From assembly GCA_037157565.1 (NCBI GenBank), contig JAZHRO010000039.1, forward strand, positions 42,098,001 through 42,162,000: a stretch of 64,000 bases of DNA, given 5' to 3'. Source of the stretch: Thalassia testudinum. Its lineage: Eukaryota > Streptophyta > Magnoliopsida > Alismatales > Hydrocharitaceae. Position 1 is the first letter of the stretch, and each line of letters begins with the position of its first letter. Position numbers and translations under genes: made by a program. The notes beneath the pieces were generated by a model. That model did not search any database. It was not told the DNA's origin and worked only from the letters and a program-made list of their open reading frames with translations. Below are positions 32,975 through 45,405 of this stretch, piece after piece.

Positions 32975-33830
32975 TGATATGGAAAATATGTTGTTTGTTA
33001 ATTATGCGAATAGTGTTGTTATAACACGTAAATTCGCAATCAACTTTTACAATTTATAAGACCAAATAGTGGAGTATCTAGGGTCATCCAAAGAGATCAA
33101 TTCGTTAATCACATGAAGTGGTTCTCTCTCTTGCTTCTCAAATTTGCACTTGTCTTTTTGTATTTTTTATTTTGTTATTTTTTTAGGATTTTAGAAATAG
33201 TTGGGAAAAGGATGAGAAGATGAAATCACACTAAAAACTACGCCTAAGTGACAAGAATAAAGTCTACACCTCTAAGCTCATCGTAGAAAAGTGTGCCTAG
33301 GGTAATTAGAGAGTAGAAGTGTGTGCAACAATTTTAGAAAACCCCTAATTGCTTGAATGGAAAAGAAGAACCACAGTAGAAAGGAAAAAAGCTTTATATT
33401 AACTAGATATGAAGGCCACAAGTAGACAAATGCTTGGAATAAAAAAAAGTCTAGCTAATACAAAAATAGAAAGTGATGAAGATCCTCAAAGAGAAGCTTT
33501 AAGAAACCCTTGCTCCAACTGGGGCTGCTCTCGCATTTGAAAAGAACTTCCATTTGGCTTCTTCCTTCAAGTGATCCTCCTCCAAGCCTCCTCCAAGGGT
33601 GGACGTCCACCACCCTTGTTCCTCCTCTTGCCTGGCCGTCCCCCTAGATGAAGGCTTTCTCCTTGGCATGGCACAAGGGAAAAGAAGATAGAGGAAGAAG
33701 GCACCAAGGGGGCAGGTAGGTTTCCCCCTTGATCTTCTTCTCTTCTTCTTCTTCCTTGGCCTTAGGAGTAGGTGGTGTAGGTGGAATATACAAAGGGAGA
33801 AGATGAAGTTTGGGTGGTGGTTAGGTGGGG

Positions 33831-33838
33831 TATATATA
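33831..33838 (-). promoter_or_regulatory. TATA box of the D1 3' LTR
   Basis: TATATATA with the following CCCCACCTAACC on the minus strand, shared by all four family-D LTR copies. Confidence 0.55.
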
Positions 33839-34299
33839 GGAATGGAGAGGGGAGTTTGGTGTGGCTTTTGGATGTAGGGTTAGGATTGGTTTTGGTGGGT
33901 GGTTGGTGATCCTATGGCCTAGGATAGTTGGCGCCAATCCTAAGCGTGCTATAGGCGGTAGTTGTGGGTGGTTACAACCCTTGGTGGCTTTTGGTTTTGG
34001 CACCAAAATGTGTCATCTAGAAGGGGTCCTAGGTGGCGCCAAGATTGGGTGGGTAGGATAGGTTTAGTTGTTGGATGAAGGGTTAGGATGAGAGGAGAGT
34101 TGGTGCCAAAAACCAAGGTGGTTATGGGATGGTTTTGGCACCAACAAGTGGTGCCTTTTGATGGTGGTAGTGGGTTGAAGAGATGACTTGTTGTTGGCGC
34201 CAAGTTGGATTGGGAGTAGGGAGCATAGGTGGACTAGGTTTAGGGTTATTGGGTAGAGCTTAGGTAGGTTGGTTTTAGGGTTATTTAGGGATGCCAAGG

Positions 34300-34960
34300 A
34301 TGTGACTATCTGAGCTAAGCTAGCTTAGCTAGCTTAGCTAGTAGATGGGAAGAGAGGTAAAGGGAGCTAGGGTTTTGGAGGTGAGGAGCTACACTGGAGC
34401 TGGTGGTTGCTAAAGAAAACTGCAAGGAGATACCTTAGCTAGCTTAGCTTGCTAATTCTTTGCTAGTTGTTAAACCAAGCTAAGATGAGCTAGCTTCTGC
34501 TGAAATGAGCTGAGGTGAGTTGGGTTTGGTCTTCTCGGAGAATACCTAGCTAGCTGGAGTAGCTAGCTTAGGTCAAGTAGCTCAGCTCAACTAAGTTGAG
34601 CTGAGTTGAGCCTTTGGGAGCTGGACTTGAGCTAGCCTGAGCTGGTTGAGGTCATCTTCAGCTGATTGGATTTAGCTAGTTGATGGCAGTAGCTAATCCT
34701 AGTCAGGTTAAACTTCCAGTGAACTGTTCTGAGTTGAAGGAGCTAGAATGGAGCTGGGATCAACTGACTTGAGATAGTTTGAGTTGCCATCCAGCTGAGT
34801 TGAGCTAAATGAAGCTTAGGTGAACTAGTTAAAGCTACTGTTCAACTAAGATGAGTTGAATGGAGCTAGGGATGAGTTGATCTAGCTAGAAAGAGCTAGG
34901 ATCCAACTGGGATAAGTTGCATCTAGTTGGGATCCAGCTGATAGGAGCTTCTTCATCTTC
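34300..34960. repeat. AGCT-rich repeat region of family-D U3 (D1)
   Basis: Dozens of short words built on AGCT (AGCTAGCT, TTAGCTAGCTTAGCTAG, GAGCTGAGT, CCAGCTG), in part palindromic. The equivalent region in the other inverted copy is 49720-50360. Confidence 0.8.
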
Positions 34961-35170
34961 TGCCTTCCTGGGTGCCAAGGTATGTGGGATTTGACTTTAT
35001 ATCTATCCCTAATACTCAAGTAAACACATTAAAAATACAATAAAATGTAATGCATGCCTATCCTAAGTAAATGCCTAAATGCAGGCTGAAAACCTGATTG
35101 CGGAGTTAAAATCCTAAGAGCTAGATCTGTTTTAGGGCATAAGAATGATGATAAATTGGAGTTTATCACA

Positions 35171-36818
35171 CTCCCATGCTTATATTTTGCTAGTCTCTTA
35201 GCAAAACTAAATTCACAAAACAAATTTTAGGAACTACTAATTCTTTTACTTTTAAGAAGGATATAAAAAATATGAGACCTTGGTTGATTGAAAGCATGAA
35301 AGGCACGGAATTTGTTAAAGATAAAACATCGGGATTTGTCTTTGGATCCAAAAGTTAGATGAATCGGGATTAATGTATCTTTCAAAAATTCACAAATTAA
35401 CTCCTTGTTAATTCAAATGACTCTAATCATTTTGTAGTTAGGATTTCCTTGGCTCTTAAATCCGACTCGCAACTTGCATAAATTTTAAAACCTTGTGTCG
35501 GTGCCTTGTGAATGCCAACATTTATAAGGTCATGTTTCGGTTTGAAACTTTTTTTTTCCATGCTTATTCTTAGCTTAATCCTACAACAGATGTGTCGGGC
35601 TCATCATTCCCGTTACCAATCCTCGAGGTGGCTCTGGCGCCAGCACTTCGAGATAGTATTATTCAAGACACCACCCAGGAGCTCACAACCCCAAAACATA
35701 ATACGGTGTAAAAGGGCGCTCCAAGCAAACTCAAGCTCTTGCTTTGACGCTATGGGTAGAGCACCATCCATGACACTTAAGTCGCAAAATGCGCCTTAAT
35801 GCTCCATCTAAGCATATGAAATATAGATTTAAAGCAACGCTGAGGCAGTAACATGTTGACATCGTGTCTTCAAAGGAGCCATTTTCCTCCTTCTCAATGG
35901 TGGGAACTCAAACCAATTATTTGCTTCGGATTTCACTAAGACTAAATAAAGGGCTTTTATAATTTTTTCTAAATATTTTTTTAGGTGTTGGCTTTGTCTA
36001 TGAATTTTAACACAAGAATTTTGCAAGAGACGCAAGTTTTTGGGTCGGAAACTAAGCCAAGTAATTTCCAGGTCACAAAAGGAGATCAAGTCACTTGAAT
36101 CACCATGAGTTCAGACAACAAGATACTTGATCTAGTCTAAGAATAGACCAAAAACTTCTAAAAATTGGATCCGCATTCTAGTCCTTAGTTTGTTAAAGAT
36201 TAAATTCCATTATACCTAAAAATGAATCTTCAACCTCTGTCCTGATTTTCAAAGTTTTCCTCAAAGATTTTTATGATTTTTTTTTATAATGAGATGCATG
36301 CGAAAGAAAAATTGTATATTTTTAGGTTTTGAAAATCCTAAATTGATTGTCAAAAATTAAAAAACACCCCCCATGCTTATGATATGCAATGTCCTCATGC
36401 ATCAGAAGGAAAAGAGATTACCTTAGTGAAAACCGGTCGATTTCAGAATGGTCAAAACTTGGGAAAAGAAAAGAAAAAGGAAAGCAGAAAAAATGATGGG
36501 TTACCTCCCATCCAGTGCTATCTTTTACGCATATTCACCCAAGCGTGAAGTGATGCATGGAAGACGGATTATCATGTAAAAAATGGACACATGAATGCCC
36601 TCAAGAAAGGTGTCTTCCTCAGGATCCCCTAAAAGATGAGTGATAAAATTAGGGGATTAAAATTGGATGGAAAAATGGAAGGATGACCCAAGTCTGGCCA
36701 TGGTTTGAGTTCATGATAAAATTCAAACTTGGGTTGGTCTGGTGGTAGGTCCAATGGAAAGGGAGTGGAAGAGAAGTCAGTGTGATGACGAGTGGGTGAA
36801 GTTAGTGTGGATGTTTTT
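35171..36818 (-). mobile_element. D1 internal remnant: end of gag-PR and 3' noncoding
   Basis: Minus-strand counterpart of 46495-47590 in D2, about 85% similar by eye. It holds the end of the gag-protease frame (36700-36818), the GGGAGGTAACCC motif (inverted, 36508-36525), the GAGGACATTGCA module with a second PPT-like tract (36367-36395) and the PPT at 35171. No pol lies between the gag end and the 3' module. At 36818 it stops where D2 begins. Confidence 0.8.
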
Positions 36819-37774
36819 TGTGATAAAAATATATTCTATATGCCATCCTAACCATCCATCTTATCCACTCCAACCATCACCTCTCCACTTCTATATATAC
36901 CCCACCTAACCACCACCTAAATCCCATCTTCTCCCTTAATTTAGTTTCTACCTACACCACCTACACTTAAGGCCAAGGAAGAAGAAGAAGAGAAGAAGAT
37001 CAAGGGGGCAACCTATTCGCCCCCTTGGTTCTTTCCTCCTCTTTCTTCTTCTCCCTTGTGCCACGCTTAGGAGGAGGAGTTCTTCATCAAAGGGGACGGC
37101 CAAGCAAGGAGGAAGGCTAGGGTGGACGTCCACCCTTGGAGAAGAACACTTTGAGGAAGACCACAAGAAGGAAGGAGCAACGAAGCATCTTCTTCAAGTA
37201 TGGGAGCTACCGAACTTGGAGCGAAGACCATTCCAAGCTTCATTTAGAGGATACCTTTTTCTTCATCTTTATTAGTTTCTTTTGTATTTTCTACTGTTTA
37301 CTTTTATCTTATTGTAACAAGCATTCTGCTACAAGTACATCATTTTAATTAGCAATACAAACGCATATTGCTGCCTTCAATTTCTTGATCATAGTTTGTA
37401 GTGCTTTCTTTTGCTAGTCTTAGTGCACACATTTTTCTTCTAATTACCCTAGTCGCACTTGCCTAGGGTGAGCTTTGAAGAAAGGATTTCTTTTTGTCAC
37501 ATAGGCATAGGTTTAGCGTAGTTCATCTTCGCATCAAATACCCGACTATTTTTGAAAACCCTAAAATCAACATAAATCAAAATCACAAAAACGTAAGTGT
37601 AGATTTAAGAGGCAAGAGCGAGAGAATCACTTTATGTGATTAATGAATTAGCCTCCTTGAACAACCCTAGATACTCCACGATTTAGGTATTACAAATTAT
37701 AAAAGTTGATAGTAGATTTACGCGTATAACAACATTATTTCACATTATTAACAAACTGCGTATTTCCCATATCA
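36819..37774 (+). mobile_element. 5' LTR of element D2 (U3 mostly deleted)
   Basis: Begins TGTGATAAA (36819-36827), then jumps to sequence just upstream of the TATA box (36891), so most of U3 including the AGCT repeats is missing. R/U5 (36940-37774) is well kept and matches 48180-48957. It ends CCCATATCA at 37774, six bases before the PBS. Confidence 0.8.
36891..36898 (+). promoter_or_regulatory. TATA box of the D2 5' LTR
   Basis: CTATATATACCCCACCTAAC, conserved in the other family-D LTRs. Confidence 0.55.
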
Positions 37775-37779
37775 CTTTT

Positions 37780-37797
37780 TGGCACTATTGCCGGGGA
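37780..37797 (+). other. Primer binding site of D2
   Basis: TGGCACTATTGCCGGGGA differs from the usual Athila PBS (TGGCGCCGTTGCCGGGGA, complementary to tRNA-Asp) at two or three positions; it lies six bases after the LTR end. It fixes the orientation and the 5' LTR boundary of D2. Confidence 0.85.
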
Positions 37798-39477
37798 GGC
37801 ACAGCTTAATCACATCATTTATCTCTCACTTGCTTGCTTGATCTTCATGAAATTTTGTTTATTTTGATTTCAGGTGCGAATTAGGAGCGAAAGCAGGATT
37901 TGGAGCACTTGGAGAGGAAGCTTCAAGTTTCTTTTCTTCCTATGTACTTCAGGTTAGTACCCCAGGCCTTTCTTATAAAAAATAAAAAAAAATCTCTTAA
38001 AAAAATCTTTAAATTATAAGAAAAAATCAAAAACAAGAAAAATTAAGGGTGGTGGAACGCTAAAATTCATTTTATTGCTTGTTTGCATCACTTTTCCACC
38101 ACCTTTGCCTCACTGGTGCCTGATTTTTGAAAATCCAAACTTTTGTCTTAATTTTCAAAACTCAAGTTTGAGTACTTAGGAGCTTCCTAAAATCACCAAA
38201 TTTAATCCAAGGAAGCCTCTTTGAGTCAGGAACCTTGAGCCCAATTTTTAAGCAATTTTGTTGAATAGAAAAAATTAAAACATTCTCGAACTGAACAGGG
38301 GTTTGACCTTGTTTTCTTACTATTTTTTACTGTTTATGAATTTTATAAATTTTTATACTCATCTGATTTGGGAAAACTTTATATTGATGGAAACCATTAG
38401 AAATTATCTACATCATATAAAATTTTCAAAATTTTTGAGGCCATTTGAGGTTTCTGCAAAATCAAGTCCCCGAATCAATCATTTCTGACTCTTGACACCA
38501 ATAAGAAGAAAAATTCAAAACACATACGAAACAATTTCCTAAAATCATAAAAAAATCATGTTTGGATTCCTTGTTTGATTTTCTATCAGGTGGTAGTATT
38601 TTTTGTCTTGTTTGGACCACCACCTAAAAAGATTTCAAAAAAAGATTCATTTTTAGGAGTTGCATAACTAGGATTTCCAACCTTAGAATTTCTTATTTTC
38701 TCTCTTAGTTACATCAATTTTAAAGGAATTGACTTCCACCAGCTACAACTTGTTTGCTATTATTTTGTGGAACATCAAAACCTTGTTTGAATCATTAACA
38801 AGAGAGAATTCTAAAAGACATTAAATCTATCCTTCAACAAAAATCCTTATTTGCAAAAACCTATTTGATTTGGCTTGGGCACCACTTCCCGCCTAATTCG
38901 CACACACATAAAAAAGAAATAATTGGGCATTATCCCAAACAACGCTCATCATATTACTTGTGCACTTTAAGCTCCTAGATCTAAATAAAAATTTGTAGTA
39001 AATTGACCCCTAAGGTTTCATCAAACTTAGGCTTGCTACCTAGGTCTTAAGTTTTCTTTAGTTGGTATCAATTCTTTCATCTATATCTGGTGCCAGGCCG
39101 AACAACCGTGTCAAACGACCAGGCGCGGGTTTATACAAGACCCCAGTGATTTTCCTGGGACATGCTTAAGCCCAACCCTCCCCTTATTTAGCCTAGCCAA
39201 ATTTGTTAAAGGAACGAGTATTCACTAGTGATTTCTTATTACTTGGTAGACCAAGTCTTAGGCCATTTTAGGGAGTCACCCTTAAGGATTAGGTCTAGAA
39301 TTTTGTTGCTTGATTGTACGCTTCTCTCATCTCTCCCTCCTCTCCTCCCCGTTTCATCCATTATTTGCACAGGTGGCGATCCCAAACTCTACACTTGGAG
39401 GGACCACTTGATTTTGCCCCCCGCATAAAAAAAGACCTCTTTTTCTGCATTCTTCCTCTCATTTACATAAGAAAAAA
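37798..39477 (+). other. Leader of D2
   Basis: About 1.7 kb of AT-rich noncoding sequence between PBS and gag, long as usual for Athila elements. No domain in any frame. Confidence 0.6.
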
Positions 39478-39714
39478 ATGGAAAACCAAAAAGATAGGTC
39501 CACTAACCCATCCACGTCAACATCTCAACCCGCCTCTAACCCACAATATGACCCACATGCTAATTTCACCATTCCCCATTTACCTGCCTTGGAGCTACCT
39601 ATTCTTGAGATGCCACAACAACAACAGCAAGCCCCCATGCCTAATCCCTACTCCATGATAGCTGAGTAGCTGGCTTAGCTACAAGCTAATCAACAACAGT
39701 TGGCTAGAACTATA
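39478..39714 (+). pseudogene. D2 gag, N-terminal part
   Basis: Starts MENQKDRSTN at 39478, low-complexity with a Gln run (PQQQQQAP), and runs with stops after SMIAE and after LA into QANQQQLA. It is interrupted by the A-type solo LTR after ACAAA; the reading frame resumes on the far side (42362) in the same register once the LTR and one TSD copy are skipped. This shows that the two pieces were one gag gene. Confidence 0.75.
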
Positions 39715-39719
39715 ACAAA

Positions 39720-42356
39720 TGTTTATCACAAAAATTGTCGTTTGAAAGTCTAGCTTTGTAGTATAGGACAAAAATCATGACAACACTTAAATTTATAAAT
39801 TCGAAATCAATGTGAGTCCGAGGTCATTCGTAGGAAGCAAATGTGGAATTCACTCACTAATTACAATATAAATCAATGAGCACAATAATTAATTTCAGCA
39901 AAGATATGCAATGAATAATATTCTCAAGAATAGGTTGAATGATGAACCAAATTGTGTCTTATAAGTTGTTGGGATAAAAAGAATAGAAACTCTAAAAAGA
40001 ATGGTGATTTAAATCACCAGTTATTCCTCAAATTAAGCATATATTCCAAGCATATCAACCAATCAAATTTTCCAACAGTGGTCCTTGAACCACTTAAGCA
40101 ATATCCACATCAGATTCAGATACCAAATATGTCCATAGTATCAGAGCCAAGGCCAAGTCAGACATCGTTAAGGCGCTATAAACGACTTAAACTACTCAGA
40201 ACACAGCCAAGGCACAAGGGTGCCAAGCACAGAGAAGCCTGCCTCGGATGCTAAGTGTTAAGCATATAATGGCGCATGCATCTTGAGGCAAAACTTAACC
40301 ATACCTTCTTCAGATTTCCTCTTCTTTTCCTCAATTGGGTATATGGGTGTACAGTAACCGGGTTATTGAGTCAAATATAGGGTCCAAACTCATTGGCCAT
40401 GTAAGGTGAGCAAGGAGTAAGGGTTTAGAGTGAAAGGGGACCCGACCCCTGTGTCATGGGCGACAAGGCAACGACATGATTTCCACTCATACGCTATTGG
40501 CAAGTCAAAGACATCCGATGTGGGACTATGTTGAGTTTCTTCTTCGCATGCGCAGCAGTTGGGATTCTCAAGCAATTGGAGCTACTGATGTCTTCGCTTT
40601 TGCTCGATAGGTGAAGTTGATGCCCTCGCGAAATCAAACTACTTTGATAGTGGGTGGTAGCACTGGGGACGACGGCCGGAGGATGGTGGACGAAGGTGGG
40701 GCTATCGTTGACGGTGGCGAGTAACTAAAACCCAAAGAATGGGCTCTAAGCCCCAATTAGTATGTTCAGTAGAGTCGTTGCAAGGTGAGGAAGGTGACGT
40801 CGGGGTTGATTTGGTGTTTCGAGGTCAGATGAGGTTGGGTGAAGTCGGAGATGGCCATAGGTTGTGGGTTAGGTCGTCAAGGGTGTAGAGAGGATGAAGC
40901 TTCGAATTGAGAGAGGGGTTTTGGTCTGTGGAGGATGGGGAAGCTTCTGGTGGTGGTAGTTGGGCATATGGTGGTCGATGGTGGCGTGGTGGCTGCACCG
41001 GAGGTGCTGCCAGAGGTGGAGAAGACAGAGGGGAAAGGCTGTGGTTCATTGGTCGAATAGGGAAGTAGGAGGTGGACTTTAACCTAGAGAGTAAGGGGGA
41101 GAGGAGAGATCTAATTTTAAGGATGAAAGGGGAGGAATGGCATCAATTGTGATTGGCCGACGTCAGAGATGGTGAATCCTCCGATGGGAGAGACGATGAG
41201 GAGGAAGGGGGTAAGCGATGCTAGCTAATGTGCACTAGACGCAGATGAAGTTGGGGAAGATTGTCCCTCTGCCTATTGTAGTTGCAAAGGGCGATGACGG
41301 AGATCTGAGGGGCTCGCCAAAGTCGCAGCAGAGGTGACCAGAGGGAGAGAAAGATGAAGAATTTTGGCGTAGACCGGACTAAGGAGGATGGTCTGGGGTT
41401 GGGGGTTCTTTTATAGAGCTCAAAACTAAGCTCTAATTGAGGAAAGAAGCTCAATTGGGCTTCGATTGAGAATCAAGAAACCCACAATTTTCATGGCTTC
41501 GCTGGAGCTTTATGGTGCAAATTTGGAGCCAAGATCTTGCTCAAATGATTCCTTGTAATGTGAACACTAATCCCACCAAAGTTGGTGGGATTTGGAGTTG
41601 ATTTGATGGGGTTTTGGTTTGGTCAAAGTAGGTTCTTAGGTCGGTTGACCTAGCAATGGCACCAAGGACCTAACTATGAAGAAGATGAAGAAGTTGGGGA
41701 CCCGTTTGCAATAAAATTGAAAGTTAAGGTTTAAGTGAGAGAAATAGAGTTTCAAGAGACTAGATTGCAAATTAGGTCAAGATGAACTTTGATTGGGTCC
41801 AAATTTTGGCCTTATCCTAATTTTGACCCAAGAAATCTAATGGTGAACTTAGATTTTAGTTTTGACTACATTTGATTGGGAAATTTGCACAGAAGCCCAA
41901 ATTAGGATAGAATCTCGTCTGAAACTCTGTTCTAGGGCAAAGTAGGTTTAGATAGTCAAACTAATGATACCAAACCTATTATAATATTTTTATATGAATT
42001 TTAGGAGTTTTAGATGAATTTTATCTTGACCATAACCTCTTCAATTTAAGTAGGTCTAAAATTAGGGTTTTGGTGTGCTATTTTGGTTCTTGGAATGCGT
42101 GAAATCCTATTTCTGTCTTTGTGGACCCACGTTTAAGACTTTAATACTCATTTTACTTTTAAATAACCCCTGGGTGATCCTGTGGTTACTCTGCATTCAT
42201 GATGTGATGTTAAAATTGCAGAATTAGCCCTTTTTATTGTCTTCTTCTCAAAATGGATTTACGTGGAATTGCTGTCCTCAGTCAATTATTCAGGAGCATT
42301 TCCACTTGATTTCAACTAATTCAAGTTAGTTATGGTTAATGATGGTGTTACCATCA
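39720..42356 (-). mobile_element. A-type solo LTR (copy A3) inside D2 gag
   Basis: TG...CA unit of 2637 bp with a perfect TSD ACAAA (39715-39719 and 42357-42361). The sense start on the minus strand is TGATGGTAACACCATCA (42356), as in copy A5. A TATA (CTATAAAA, 41409-41416) lies about 940 bp from the start. Near the other end the inverted U5 motif (GTCCGAGGTCATTCGTAGGAAGC, about 39814) and GTAGTATAGG match A2/A6. No internal region. Confidence 0.88.
41409..41416 (-). promoter_or_regulatory. TATA box of LTR A3
   Basis: CTATAAAA on the minus strand at the position expected from A2 and A6. Confidence 0.5.
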
Positions 42357-42361
42357 ACAAA

Positions 42362-43670
42362 CCTACTCAACCAAGGACAAAACCTATCACCCTGTCAGCA
42401 GCCTATCGTTCCTCTTAAGGATTTCTACGATCCTTCCAATTATGAGGACATACCTAGGGTGGTAATTCCAAAAGGGGATTTTGAGATCAAACCAGCAGTT
42501 ATGAACCTACTTAAGTACTTCCATGGCCTTCCTAGGGAAGACCCGTTCAACCACCTTGAGGAGCTCACTCTTCTCGTGTAAACAACCCGTTCTTGCAATG
42601 CGTGAGAAGATCTTTGGTTGATACGGCTATTCCCATTATCTCTCAAGGATAAGACCGCTTATTGGTTCAGAACCACTGGTAAATTCATTACCACATGGCC
42701 TGAGCTTAAATCTGCTTTCCTAAAAAATTTCTTCCCCCTAGGTCGTACTAATTCAGTGCGAAGATATATTAAGACTTTTCAACAAAAATCTGGTGAGACT
42801 CTACATAATGCTTGAGAACGATTCCAAGATCTCTTAAGAAGTTTCCCGCACCATGAGATTCCCTTATGGCAGCTCGTGCGGATCTTCTATCATGGATTAG
42901 AAGATAAACTTCGACATTTTGTCGATGCCTCGTGTGGTGGAAACTTCTTAAATAAGGATGCCAAAAGTGCCTATGATTTGTTCAAGAAAATGAGGCATCC
43001 ATGAACACCTTTAGCAGAACTTCAAACTCGCAGTTCGGTGTTCATGAGATAGGCACTCAATCTATTCCCGTAACCTAAGACGATCTCCAATTGATTGCCC
43101 AACGACTCGACCGGATGCAAATAAATCAAAAGAAATTTGAGGAAAGACTTGCCACACCCATCCAGGCTCCACAGTCTCCACATCTAACCCCATCTAACAT
43201 CCCAAGGAGAGAAAATTTGCATAATCTAATTATTGCCCTTGCTACGTATAATCAATATTCCGAGGCTTTTTATGGTTCACCAGGGAATTACACACATCCA
43301 AATCATAACCCCACTGAAAATATTTCTATCCTCCAGGAGAAATTTAAAAATTCTTCCAACTCAAATTAGAAGAATTACCCGACTCACTCCTGGACTAACC
43401 TGGTTCCTTATCAGAAATAAAACCCATTTGGAGGGTATGAGCCAAATCAGACTTTCTATCAACTTGGGCCATCTCAAGAAGACATCAATGCTCAGATGAT
43501 GAGAACCCTGCAGGGAATGCAAAGTAAAATGTCAGAAGTAACCTGTGTTATTAATAATCTCCATAACCAAGTTGGGGTTACTCCAACTCAGTGACCTGTA
43601 GGACATTTACCTTCCTAATAATCAAAGGAACCATTATATATCAGAGCGGAAATCAAACTCAAAACCACCA
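42362..43670 (+). pseudogene. D2 gag, core (retrotransposon gag domain)
   Basis: Capsid-like Gag of Athila type. In order: a KDFYDPSNYED start, NLLKYFHGLPREDPFNHL (42500-42560), FPLSLKDKTAYWF (about 42624-42662), TTWPELKSAFLKNFFP, FQQKSGETLHNA, then ERFQDLLRSFPHHEIPLWQLVRIFYHGL (about 42815-42900), ending in a Gln/Asn-rich tail. In-frame stops (after LTLLV, after LHNA and others) and frameshifts after 43000 inactivate it. The Sirevirus-like LTR interrupts the tail at 43675. Confidence 0.88.
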
Positions 43671-44085
43671 TAACTTGTTGGTGCTAGAGCACCACGATCA
43701 TTTGTTTTGATGATAACAAAACACGTGTTATTTAACATTTGCAATTTGAGTCCTAGATTTCAGGTCAATTGCAAATGTGGACGTGTTTAGACGGAGTTCG
43801 AGCTCGCATCCAGGACGGATTGGAGGAGCTTGACGGAAAACAAAGGAGGTTCGCGTGGAGCGACAGATTGAAGATAGAAGACAAGAAGAATAGGATAGAT
43901 TCTTTTTAATCCTTTCTTGTATCTCTTGTCTTTATTTTCTTGTTCTTTTTATTTTCCTTAGAAAATTATGTTAAAGAGCCTCAAAGAACCCTAACAGTAG
44001 TCCTAGGAACACCGGCACAACCCTAGGATACTTAGGTTTTCTGTAGAATACTTAGAAAACCAATATAGGGTTCAAACAGCACTTC

Positions 44086-44626
44086 CAGACGTCTAATTCC
44101 CAAATCAGACGTCTGATAAAGTATTTTAAGACGTATGACTGTTGTTTCAGACGTCTGATATCTGTTAGGGTGGGATAGCTAGTTCTGTCTGATGAAATCA
44201 GACGTCCAGACATTATACCAGACGTCTTAGGAGACGTCTGATGGACTTGCCAGACGTCCAGATAGTGGACCGTTGGCTAGCTTAGCAGGCGCTCAAGATT
44301 ATGACCGTTAGAGCCTTATCAGACGTCCTTAGGCCTTTCCAGACGTCTGATAAATGACCGTTTTGCCTCGATTGACCCAAAACCTCTTCTCAGAGATTTT
44401 CTAGCCGTTGCAACGTTTGGAAATCAATTCCCACAGTAGAAGTAGGTTTCCAGACGTCCAGACATAGTTCCAGACGTCCTGTATGTCGTCTGATGGACTT
44501 GCGCAAAAACCCTGTTTAGATCTGATTCAAGTCAGGGAGAGACCCGCCCAAAATCAGACGTCTGACCTTGGAATCAGACGTCTTAAAGTGGCCTTCCAGA
44601 CGTCTGATGCAAGAGTTAGACGTCTG
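44086..44626. repeat. Phased CAGACGTCTG array in the copia-type LTR
   Basis: About 15 copies with an AGACGTC core. Pairs start 20 bp apart at 44086/44106, 44128/44148, 44199/44219, 44231/44251, 44320/44340, 44451/44471, 44555/44575 and 44597/44617. A 12-bp step occurs at 44219/44231 and 44471/44483. The array lies about 110-650 bp upstream of the TATA box. Confidence 0.93.
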
Positions 44627-44737
44627 ATAACCCTGTCAAATGTAATCATTGTCCTGATTTCGGCCTGATTCTCTTGGACTTTGTTCCCAACGGCTATAGA
44701 ACCTTTCCTAAGCCTTCCAAAGCCTTCCTAAGGCCTC

Positions 44738-44746
44738 TATAAATAG
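44738..44746 (+). promoter_or_regulatory. TATA box of the copia-type solo LTR
   Basis: TATAAATAG followed by a GGGGAGCC start region, downstream of the palindrome array. Confidence 0.6.
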
Positions 44747-45405
44747 AGGGGAGCCTTTACACACCTAGACACACTAAGAAAGACACAAGATACACACTTG
44801 GATACACTTAGCTACACACTTTCACACTCTTTTATGTCCAGAAAAGATCTTGCTCTCCAAGCTTAAGCTCCATTCCCTTGAGACCATCAAACCTTCGCGC
44901 ACCCGCTCTCCCGCCGTTGTTCACGAGAGCGACATTGCGCCGTTGCGTGGCTCACGCACCCGCGTCATCGTCGACGCACTCCTTGCAAAGGGGAGTTTCC
45001 TAATTCCTACAGAAGCTTAGGTTTATTACTTTATTGGCTCTATAGGTTTGTTGTTTATTTTATCTTTGTCTTTTGGTTGGGTATTCGCTTTGCGAATTCC
45101 CGTCTCCTTCGTGGGACAAAATCCTTCTTGTGGAGAGAAGGGGTTGAGGAACGCTACCCTCATACTTATAGCGTGGTTGTACTGAGGATGAATCACCCTC
45201 GTTTTAAAGTGATTCGGTTAGTGGATTTGATCAACTAGGTTGATCGGAAAATCCTAACTCGAGAGGGTTAGGTGGTGGTTTTCACCCGGTTTGGGTTTCC
45301 ACCTAAAAATTACTTGTGTACTTGTGCGATTGATTTTTTGAGATTGTTTATTTTATTTCTGCAATTATTACGTCACCCCCTCCTTCGAAGGGAAACTTCA
45401 TAACT

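Larger units (their letters stand above)
32975..35170 (-). mobile_element. 3' LTR of element D1 (family D)
   Basis: Minus-strand TGTGATAAAC (35170) to CCATATCA (32975), 2196 bp. It is preceded on the minus strand by the PPT AAGCATGGGAG (35171-35181). A TATA box lies at 33831. The U3 part (34300-34960) is full of AGCT-containing words (TTAGCTAGC, GAGCTGA, AGTTGAGCT). It aligns with the inverted LTR at 48958-50590 and, as reverse complement, with the LTR pieces at 36819 and 47593. Open frames in it have no domain. Confidence 0.85.
43676..45400 (+). mobile_element. Ty1/copia (Sirevirus-like) solo LTR inside D2 gag
   Basis: A 1725-bp TG...CA unit (TGTTGGTGCTAGAGCACCA ... GAAACTTCA) with a perfect TSD TAACT (43671-43675 and 45401-45405). 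The start contains TTTTGATGATAACAAAAC, a hallmark of Sirevirus (copia) LTRs. A TATA box is at 44738, and the upstream region carries the CAGACGTCTG array. No gag-pol follows; gag of D2 resumes after the TSD. Confidence 0.85.

Noticed and set aside
40136..40147. GTATCAGAGCCA as a copia primer binding site
   Set aside because: It lies in the middle of solo LTR A3, with no LTR end next to it.
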